Source: an uncultured Clostridia bacterium
Lineage (GTDB): Bacteria; Bacillota; Clostridia; Christensenellales; CASEPJ01
Assembly (NCBI GenBank): GCA_949289715.1
Contig: CASEPJ010000038.1
Span: 1-15,337 of the forward strand
Reading direction: 5' to 3'
Length of the DNA stretch: 15,337 nt
A program made the position numbers and the translations under genes. A model generated the notes under the pieces. The model did not search any database and was not told where the DNA came from. It saw only the letters and a list, made by a program, of their open reading frames with translations. Within the stretch, counting starts at the first letter, position 1. The number at the start of each line of letters is the position of its first letter. This document shows positions 7,388-12,843 of the stretch, one piece after another.

Positions 7388-7590
7388 TTATACGCTATAT
7401 ATTTACAATATATATAAAATATAAAAATAATAATTATTTAATCAATTAAAATTATATGCAAATAGAAGAAGACAGGGCCTTAATCTGTTCGATAATGCTT
7501 TGTGCCGGTTTTGTTTTAAAATATACTTTAAATCCATTTACTTGACTATATTCAAAAGTTTTATATTTATTTTTAATTTCTTTAAAATGC

Positions 7591-7619
7591 TTGACGTTAA
7601 TATTTTTAATTGTTATAAT
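7591..7619 (+). promoter_or_regulatory. near-consensus promoter directly before a terminator
   Basis: TTGACG (7591-7596) and TATAAT (7614-7619) are spaced by exactly 17 bases. The predicted start, about 7626, falls inside the left arm of the following hairpin. It could drive the membrane-protein/lipoprotein pair through an attenuator, or a tiny RNA of about 40 bases. Confidence 0.5.
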
Positions 7620-7664
7620 AAAACCGCAAAAGGGGAGCAAGTCAATCCCTTTTGCGGTTTTTTT
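7620..7664 (+). terminator. strong intrinsic terminator, partly bidirectional
   Basis: Arms AAACCGCAAAAGGG (7621-7634) and CCCTTTTGCGGTTT (7647-7660) are perfectly complementary (14 pairs, 15 with A7620-T7661) around a 12-base loop, and seven T follow from 7658. It could end transcription from the ABC operon about 230 bases upstream. On the other strand it has only a four-T run. Confidence 0.88.
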
Positions 7665-7712
7665 ATATATTATATACTTTCGCTTATTTTATAAGCTCGG
7701 GACTTTTGGCAA

Positions 7713-8210
7713 ATGAATAACGAATTTAAAAAAATTTTAAATACGGCGGTTGGTATTTCGGCTGTTATTATACTGATTAGTTTTATAGGTCTTATTTTAA
7801 ACCATGCCGAAATAAATTCTACCCTGGAAGTTTTAATTTCCAACACAAACGTAATAACACAGCAGGAAAATACATTGTTATTTATAAAATGGTCTTCGTT
7901 GGCGTTGTTTTTATTGTGTATTCCGTTTTTTGTAGGAACGGTTGCGGGTTCTCTTTTCAATTCCGATGTTATAAGGCTTATAGCTGCTATAGCCGGTGTA
8001 ATTATAATTTTACTTTCTCTTGTATTTATAATTTCTACTTGGAATTTTGCCGTAATTGAAGGGGAAGGAATCGACGAAGTTGCGTTGTCCGCACTTTCTC
8101 TAAACCGAACTAATCTTGCCACTTTGATAGTTTCTGCGTATTTTATATCTTTAGCCGATATTTTGGGAATGAAGTTTGTAAAAAACCGTATATCGGAGGT
8201 AAGAGTATGA
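7713..8210 (+). CDS. hypothetical four-helix membrane protein
   Basis: I do not recognise this family. The 165-residue product has four predicted membrane helices, about 9-29, 59-80, 86-108 and 132-152, with a loop of about 30 polar residues (30-58) after helix 1 and a short acidic loop with EGEGIDE (116-122) after helix 3. Helix order and short N-terminus (MNNEFKK) suggest that both termini are cytoplasmic. The ribosome site is poor (only CGGGA at 7698-7702), yet an in-frame stop at 7692-7694 excludes an earlier start. The gene overlaps the next by the four bases ATGA, and codon use fits the neighbours, so it is very probably a real gene that works with the adjacent lipoprotein at the membrane. 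Confidence 0.72.
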   Translation: MNNEFKKILNTAVGISAVIILISFIGLILNHAEINSTLEVLISNTNVITQQENTLLFIKWSSLALFLLCIPFFVGTVAGSLFNSDVIRLIAAIAGVIIILLSLVFIISTWNFAVIEGEGIDEVALSALSLNRTNLATLIVSAYFISLADILGMKFVKNRISEVRV

Positions 8211-8806
8211 AAAAAATTATTTTTCTTTCGATATTAATTTTATCGTGTATTTTTGCCGCAACAGGATGTTCAAAAAACAATGAACCGCAAGTGCTTGTAA
8301 ATTACGATACATTTGTATATGAAATCAATAGATATGATGCGATTGACAAACAATCGATAACAATAAATTTTAGATATGAGATAAAAAACGGAAGCGTTTA
8401 CGATATTGTTTTTTATCTTAAAGGCTATTCAAACGATTTGAACGAAGTCTGGAATTATGAATATAAGGTAGATGGGAAAAAAATTGAAGATAAAAATTAC
8501 TCGGTAAGTATTTATCAGGAGATTGATTATTTTACCAATGTATTTACAGTAGAAATTTCCAATATAGATGTAACGCCTGTAAACGATAATGCATTTAAAT
8601 GGATAGCTGAAGTTTTCAGCATTGTTGCAATTGTTCTTCTTGCGGGAATAATAATATTTAGCGTATTAAATATTAATAATAAAAGAAAGAAAAATTATAT
8701 TTTGCAAGCCGATACAAGCGAAAATGAGGAAAACAAGAAACAAGACGTTGAATCTTTCGATAAGAAAAACAATTTAAACGACGGTTTGCCGCCGACTGTG
8801 CAATAA
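8207..8806 (+). CDS. putative lipoprotein with C-terminal membrane helix
   Basis: Unrecognised family, 199 residues. The N-terminus MKKIIFLSILILSC followed by IFAATGC is a type-II signal peptide with lipid-attachment cysteine C21 (positions -3 to -1 A-T-G). An extracellular domain of about 110 residues follows, rich in aromatic and beta-strand patterns (about 22-130), then a second hydrophobic helix (132-155) and a charged, Asn/Glu/Lys-rich tail of about 44 residues with basic residues KRKKN right after the helix, which points to a cytoplasmic tail. The protein would thus be held in the membrane at both ends. A strong GGAGGT site (8195-8200) precedes the ATG, which overlaps the upstream stop by ATGA. 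If the lipobox is not processed, it would be a two-helix membrane protein instead. Confidence 0.75.
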   Translation: MKKIIFLSILILSCIFAATGCSKNNEPQVLVNYDTFVYEINRYDAIDKQSITINFRYEIKNGSVYDIVFYLKGYSNDLNEVWNYEYKVDGKKIEDKNYSVSIYQEIDYFTNVFTVEISNIDVTPVNDNAFKWIAEVFSIVAIVLLAGIIIFSVLNINNKRKKNYILQADTSENEENKKQDVESFDKKNNLNDGLPPTVQ

Positions 8807-8835
8807 AATCGATTTGCAAATAAATGACGTTAATT

Positions 8836-8867
8836 TTTCCGAAATGTTTTATTTCGGAAATTTTTTT
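8836..8867 (+). terminator. intrinsic terminator of the membrane protein/lipoprotein operon
   Basis: Arms TTTCCGAAAT (8836-8845) and ATTTCGGAAA (8851-8860) pair perfectly over a five-base loop, and seven T follow directly (8861-8867). It lies 30 bases after the lipoprotein stop. Confidence 0.85.
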
Positions 8868-8997
8868 CGATTATAATTAAATTTTTTCCGATATTTTATT
8901 GTTTTTAAATATTTTTAAATTTTTTATTAAAAAGGTAAACGAATATTAAATTTTATTAATCTGTAAAATTATTTATAGCGAAAATTTTAAAACTCTA

Positions 8998-9026
8998 TTG
9001 ACTTTATACGTTGGTTTTGATATAAT
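8998..9026 (+). promoter_or_regulatory. near-consensus promoter with no close gene
   Basis: TTGACT (8998-9003) and TATAAT (9021-9026) are spaced by 17 bases. The next gene starts 354 bases further on. AAGGAAAG (9040-9047) follows the predicted start but is not followed by a usable open frame. It may give ybaK a long leader or drive a small RNA. Confidence 0.5.
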
Positions 9027-9288
9027 CAAAAAAAAAGATAAGGAAAGTTTTTTATTGTAAATATTTTTTTTATTTAATTATTTAATTTACATTTTGATTT
9101 AACGAAGTTTTTATTAATAACAAATAATACTTTTTTAAGTCATAACGATTTATAAATTTCAATTTATAAGTATTTTTGTTGGATTGTCCGTTAAAAAGTA
9201 TAATCATTATGCATGGCTGATATCTCACAAAAAAATTTAAAGATTGTTTTTATTACATTCGGTAATATTTTAAATGACTTTTTTAAAA

Positions 9289-9331
9289 TCTCATAATATG
9301 AGAATAAAAAATCAACATAATATTATTATGT
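9289..9331. promoter_or_regulatory. pair of small palindromes, possible operator
   Basis: TCTCATA-A-TATGAGA (9289-9303) and ACATAATA-T-TATTATGT (9315-9331) are both exact, odd-length palindromes whose centres are 27 bases apart. They lie 50-90 bases before the deacylase gene. They could be regulator sites; neither is followed by a T run that would make it a terminator. Confidence 0.35.
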
Positions 9332-9379
9332 GAATTATTTGAATTAAGAATTATATTTACTTTTAGAGTTGATTAAAAT

Positions 9380-9853
9380 ATGGAACACAAGACAAACGCA
9401 ATGCGAATATTGGATAAAGAAAAAATAAAATATGCTGTCCATAACGTAGGCTCTGTCGACGAACCTTTAAGCGGAACAAAAGTTGCCGAAATTTTGAAAG
9501 CAGATTATAAAACTGTATTTAAAACCTTGGTAACGGTTGGCAAAAGCAAAAAGAACTATGTATTTGTCATTCCTTGCAATTCGGAATTGGACTTGAAAAA
9601 GGCAGCCGAATATACAGGCGAAAAAAATATCGAAATGGTAAAATCAAAAGAATTGTTTTCTCTAACGGGATATGTTCACGGGGGCTGTTCGCCTATCGGC
9701 ATGAAAAAATATTTCCCCACTTTTGTTGACGAATCGGCATTATTGTTTAATACTGTTTTTTTTAGTGCTGGTAAAATAGGTATGCAAATAGAAATGAATA
9801 TTTCCGACCTTGAAAAAGTTATACCTTTTAAATATTGTTATGCAACAAAATAG
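9380..9853 (+). CDS. ybaK: YbaK/EbsC-type Cys-tRNA(Pro) deacylase
   Basis: Cytoplasmic trans-editing enzyme that hydrolyses Cys-tRNA made in error by prolyl-tRNA synthetase. The 157-residue length and the family landmarks agree: N-terminal KTNAMRILDKEKI (4-16), ADYKTVFKTLV (41-51) with the lysine expected at the active site (K48), a core strand with YVFVIPCN (60-67), and the glycine-rich GYVHGGCSPIGMKK (97-110), the family's clearest signature. It ends with DLEKVIPF (143-150), close to the usual family tail. The ribosome site is weak, with only TAGAG about 11 bases before the ATG; an earlier start is not evident. The gene appears to stand alone, preceded by a long non-coding stretch and closed by a terminator shared with the convergent regulator gene. 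Confidence 0.93.
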   Translation: MEHKTNAMRILDKEKIKYAVHNVGSVDEPLSGTKVAEILKADYKTVFKTLVTVGKSKKNYVFVIPCNSELDLKKAAEYTGEKNIEMVKSKELFSLTGYVHGGCSPIGMKKYFPTFVDESALLFNTVFFSAGKIGMQIEMNISDLEKVIPFKYCYATK

Positions 9854-9964
9854 TAATAAAACAGTAATTGTAACTGTTAAAATATTATAAATAAATTTTA
9901 AGTTATTTACTTATTTTTTAAAATTTAAAGATAAAGTTATAAATTAATTATAATTTTAATTGTT

Positions 9965-9994
9965 AAAAGCATAATTTTTAGAATTATGCTTTTT
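9965..9994. terminator. bidirectional terminator between convergent genes
   Basis: Arms AAAAGCATAATT (9965-9976) and AATTATGCTTTT (9982-9993) form 12 perfect pairs over a five-base loop. A run of five T ends the right arm on the + strand and four T end the other side on the - strand. It lies between the stops of ybaK and of the leftward regulator gene. Confidence 0.8.
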
Positions 9995-9996
9995 AA

Positions 9997-11076
9997 TTAA
10001 ATTGAAATATCGGAATTTCCTTCTATAAGTTTACCCGGTACATAAATGTCTTTTACGTTTTGATTATTTATCATATTGTAAATAGTTTTTGCCGCATTAT
10101 GACCTATTTTATAAAAATCTTGTTCTATTGTGGTCAATTTATATGGAATAAAATTGTTATTTAATACATTATCAAATCCAACTATTGAAACGTCGTTAGG
10201 GATAGATATATTATGCCTGTGAAGCATAATTTGCAGAGTATATGCCAAACTGTCTGATATACAAGCCACGGCAGTGGCATTTTTTTCTTTATTGTTAAAA
10301 AAACAGTCATATAAATAATCCGAGATGGCAAAACCTACGCTTTCGTGTTGAAAAATTAAATGAGGGTAAACAATTAAACCGGATTCCACATGTGCATCGT
10401 AATAGCCTTTGAATCTGTCGATTATGGTTGTGGGATTAAAATTGCTTTTATAAAATCCGTAAAAACCTATGTATTTATGACCTTTTTTAATGAGCCTTTT
10501 AACAAGAGTTTTCATTGCATTATAATTATCGGTTGTTATTAGGGGAGAAGATAAAGATACAAATTTTCTATCTATAAAGCAAATAGGTATTTTTAATATA
10601 TCTAATTTAGAATATATATCGGTAAATTCTGTGTAAGTTTTCGGATAAATAATTATTCCGTCCGGTTTTTCATTTATTAAATGTTCAAGAATATTTCTTT
10701 TTATTGAAATGCTTCCGGAATAATTATAATATTGACAATTCATATTATTATTTAAAGCAAAATGTTGTATGCCGGATAACAGTTTGGGATTATAAAATAA
10801 TCCTGTTGTATCTGATAAATTAGAGCAATACGGTAAAATTACTGGTACATTATAACTTTTGATCGATTCCATAACCAAGTTAATGTATGTACCTCCTTTT
10901 TTATTGGATTTTGCAAAACCCATTTTTTTTAATTGCGTAAGAGCATTTTTTACACATGATCTACTTACATTATATTTTTCCATCAATTGTGTTTCGGTGG
11001 GCAGTTTGTCCCCATTTTTTAATTTACCACTGTTTATATTATTTAAAATATCATATAATATTTTTTCACTTAACAT
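9997..11076 (-). CDS. GntR/LacI-type hybrid transcriptional regulator (AraR-like architecture)
   Basis: A 359-residue repressor with an N-terminal GntR winged helix (about 1-66: KLPTETQLMEKYNVSRSCVK for the helix-turn-helix, then KKMGFAKSNKKGGTYI for the wing) fused to a LacI-type periplasmic-binding-protein-like sensor (about 75-355). Sensor landmarks are GIQHFALNN (102-110), KPDGIIIYP (137-145), DNYNAMKTLVKRLIKKGHKYIGF (split over 183-205), RFKGYYDAH (221-229), ISDSLAYTL (273-281) and PNDVSIVGFDN (293-303). This is the architecture of B. subtilis AraR, whose effectors are sugars. The start is backed by AGGAG (complement of 11083-11087). It is divergent from a secreted phosphoesterase/surface protein operon and has inverted repeats over its own promoter, so it probably controls itself and that operon in response to a sugar or related ligand. 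The effector is unknown. Confidence 0.93.
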   Translation of the reverse strand: MLSEKILYDILNNINSGKLKNGDKLPTETQLMEKYNVSRSCVKNALTQLKKMGFAKSNKKGGTYINLVMESIKSYNVPVILPYCSNLSDTTGLFYNPKLLSGIQHFALNNNMNCQYYNYSGSISIKRNILEHLINEKPDGIIIYPKTYTEFTDIYSKLDILKIPICFIDRKFVSLSSPLITTDNYNAMKTLVKRLIKKGHKYIGFYGFYKSNFNPTTIIDRFKGYYDAHVESGLIVYPHLIFQHESVGFAISDYLYDCFFNNKEKNATAVACISDSLAYTLQIMLHRHNISIPNDVSIVGFDNVLNNNFIPYKLTTIEQDFYKIGHNAAKTIYNMINNQNVKDIYVPGKLIEGNSDISI

Positions 11077-11088
11077 AAATAACTCCTA

Positions 11089-11137
11089 AAATAATGTATT
11101 ATTTTTTTTAAAAATAAATAAATTAAATACATTATTT
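11089..11137. promoter_or_regulatory. probable operator pair of the GntR-type regulator
   Basis: AAATAATGTATT (11089-11100) and AATACATTATTT (11126-11137) are exact 12-base inverted copies, 37 bases apart. The first is also part of a 16-base near-palindrome AAATAAT-GT-ATTATTT (11089-11104), the size and form of AraR-type operators; the second site reads AAATA-CAT-TATTT (11125-11137). The right copy covers the predicted -10 of the regulator gene, which fits autoregulation. Confidence 0.6.
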
Positions 11138-11189
11138 CAAATATTTTATCATTTGTCAATTTTTAGGTTTATTTTTTTAAAAATAAATA
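11099..11189. repeat. two copies of a T-run/A-run element in the divergent promoter region
   Basis: A block of form TTA-T(8)-A(5)-TAAATA (11099-11120) recurs as TTA-T(7)-A(5)-TAAATA (11169-11189), 70 bases apart, differing by one T. The second copy is also a perfect inverted repeat (TTTATTTTT/AAAAATAAA, 11168-11187) and ends at the -35 of the phosphoesterase promoter. It may act as an UP element, a bend or a protein site. Confidence 0.55.
11131..11159 (-). promoter_or_regulatory. promoter of the GntR-type regulator gene
   Basis: On the - strand, TTGACA (complement of 11154-11159) and AATAAT (complement of 11131-11136) are 17 bases apart. The -10 lies within the right copy of the probable operator. 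Confidence 0.5.
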
Positions 11190-11218
11190 TTGACAACTAT
11201 TTTAATTAAATATAAAAT
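11190..11218 (+). promoter_or_regulatory. promoter of the phosphoesterase/surface protein operon
   Basis: A perfect -35 TTGACA (11190-11195) and a -10 TAAAAT (11213-11218) are spaced by 17 bases, 50 bases before the phosphoesterase ATG. The long T/A inverted repeat abuts the -35 on its upstream side. Confidence 0.65.
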
Positions 11219-11268
11219 TAAATTGAAGACTAATTGATTAAAATATGCAAATTTGTTAAGAGGTAATT

Positions 11269-12843
11269 ATGAAATATTTAAAAAAATTTATATGTTTTTT
11301 TATTATAATTATATTAAATATTATGAATTTAGGTAATGTTATGGTTAGTGCACAAAATGATATATTAATTAATATTAATGTTTCTGTCTATCCTGGTAGT
11401 GATGTTGACGAATTAAGATTTAATTGGATTACAAAATATGAACCGTTTGAAACATTATTGGAAATAGCCCCTGCAAATTTAAATTTTGAAGAAAATAAGA
11501 TTTTAATTGTGGGAGAAAATAAAAAAACTTCAAACTTCGATATTGACGGCGATAATAATAAATCTTATTGGTATTCAAATAAAGTTACGGCAGACAATCT
11601 ATTGCCTTCGACTGCTTATAATTATAGGGTGGGAGACGGAGATTTTTGGTCCGATATAAAAACCATAAAAACAGGAAGTGATAAAAACACTTCTGCCTAT
11701 GTATTAACTGATATTCATATTATAAGTTCGGAGGTTGGTTTACCTTTACAAGATTCTATTGATAATTGGGTTAGTACTTTAAATTTATTAAATGATTTAG
11801 ATAAAGCCGATTTAATATTGTCATTAGGAGATCAGATGCAGAATACAACAAAAAGCGATTATTTAGAAGGCTTTTTTAATCATGAATTACTTAATAATTT
11901 CACTATTGCGCCTATAGACGGAAATCATGATATTTCTCCCGTATCAAACAATTTACAGCATTATACAAACATTCCTAATTCACAACCTAACGGCTGTTCT
12001 TATGGGATAGGAGATTATTTCTTCAAGCAAGGTAATGTACTGTTTGTAATGTTGAGTATTACAGATATTAATTTTAACAATACGAACCATGAAGCAACTT
12101 TTGAGGCGGCAATAAATACATTTCCCGATTACGATTGGCTGGTTGTATGTATGCATGAAGCAATATATGGATTATATATGTATAAAGCCGATACTATAGG
12201 TTCAAATGACCCTTTAACTTATCATAATGAAATTTATGAACCTTTTATAAAAGCTGTTGAAAAATATAATGCAGATATTGTTTTAACAGGACATTCACAC
12301 GGATATTCACGTTCCCATTTTATAAAAGACGGAGAGATGTTGAAAACTGAAAGGAACGAAAACGGTCAATACGTCGATCCGCAGGGCACAATATGGGTAA
12401 ATATGAGTACTTCAAGCAGACAAACGTGGGCGACAGGTCAGCCTAATAGACCCGGTTTTCCTTATGAATGGCTTGATTATTATTATTCTGCAATGACAGG
12501 AGTTTCCGCTTTCGGTGTACTTGAAACCACTAAAAACGAGTTGATGCTTACTTCGTATTATATGTTTGATCCTGAGAGTGAAATAGATAAAATCAGAATT
12601 GTAAAAACAGATATTGAATATGAAGAAGATTTTACAGATCAAAATCAAAATAATAACGATAATGTTAATGACGGTAATTATAATGAAGATGTGCAAAACA
12701 ATAAAAATGAGATTAAAAACGATAACAATAATACTTTATTAATTGTAACTTTAATTATGGGCTGTATTGCATTAGTTGTTGTTGGATTAAGTTTATTTTT
12801 ATATTTTAAATTTAAAAAATCTAATAATAAAGGAGAAAGTTAA
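11269..12843 (+). CDS. secreted, membrane-anchored metallophosphoesterase (purple acid phosphatase-like)
   Basis: An extracellular enzyme of 524 residues predicted to hydrolyse phosphate esters with a two-metal centre. Signal peptide 1-28 (cleavage after VSA). Residues about 32-135 look like the fibronectin-like N-terminal domain of purple acid phosphatases (LRFNW, LLPSTAYNYRVG, then W127). The calcineurin-like core (about 142-430) has every metal motif: D148 and H150 (TDIH), D188 (LGDQ), N219-H220-D221 (GNHD), H296 (MHE) and H341/H343 (GHSH). An Asn/Asp/Glu-rich linker (about 451-488), a membrane helix (489-512) and a short basic tail follow, so the enzyme is tethered with its active site outside. 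There is no LPXTG motif. A ribosome site AAGAGG (11258-11263) supports the start. The stop overlaps the start of the giant surface protein by one base. Substrate unknown (nucleotides, phospho-sugars or phosphodiesters are possible). Confidence 0.92.
   Translation: MKYLKKFICFFIIIILNIMNLGNVMVSAQNDILININVSVYPGSDVDELRFNWITKYEPFETLLEIAPANLNFEENKILIVGENKKTSNFDIDGDNNKSYWYSNKVTADNLLPSTAYNYRVGDGDFWSDIKTIKTGSDKNTSAYVLTDIHIISSEVGLPLQDSIDNWVSTLNLLNDLDKADLILSLGDQMQNTTKSDYLEGFFNHELLNNFTIAPIDGNHDISPVSNNLQHYTNIPNSQPNGCSYGIGDYFFKQGNVLFVMLSITDINFNNTNHEATFEAAINTFPDYDWLVVCMHEAIYGLYMYKADTIGSNDPLTYHNEIYEPFIKAVEKYNADIVLTGHSHGYSRSHFIKDGEMLKTERNENGQYVDPQGTIWVNMSTSSRQTWATGQPNRPGFPYEWLDYYYSAMTGVSAFGVLETTKNELMLTSYYMFDPESEIDKIRIVKTDIEYEEDFTDQNQNNNDNVNDGNYNEDVQNNKNEIKNDNNNTLLIVTLIMGCIALVVVGLSLFLYFKFKKSNNKGES

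Larger units (their letters stand above)
7388..7712. other. intergenic region with promoter-terminator pair
   Basis: There is no convincing gene in these 325 bases. The left part is AT-only. A leftward open frame from a TTG at 7640 to a stop at 7452 encodes 62 residues with a plausible mixed composition (ending ...NGFKVYFKTKPAQ, then IIEQIKAL), but it starts inside the terminator hairpin, has no ribosome site and matches no family I recognise; it may be a gene remnant. A near-consensus promoter (7591-7619) and a strong intrinsic terminator (7620-7664) lie on the right. A small hairpin GCTTAT/ATAAGC (7682-7696) precedes the next gene. Confidence 0.5.
8868..9379. other. long AT-rich region upstream of the ybaK-type gene
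   Basis: No supported gene lies in these 512 bases. They contain a near-consensus promoter (8998-9026), an AT-only hairpin with arms TTATAAATT/AATTTATAA (9150-9169), a second weaker promoter (TTGTTG 9176-9181, TATAAT 9199-9204) followed at 9213 by a 27-codon open frame without a ribosome site, and two small palindromes (9289-9303, 9315-9331). Confidence 0.55.

Noticed and set aside
9860..9878. AACAGT/ACTGTT hairpin just after ybaK
   Set aside because: Only six pairs with a seven-base loop and no T run; the 12-pair hairpin at 9965-9993 is the better terminator.
10859..11089. Rightward open frame over the start of the GntR-type gene
   Set aside because: Antisense to the winged-helix domain, with a hydrophobic low-complexity product.
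12829..12843. Sortase-type anchoring of the phosphoesterase
   Set aside because: There is a C-terminal helix and short basic tail, but no LPXTG-like motif in the linker before it; a plain membrane anchor fits.
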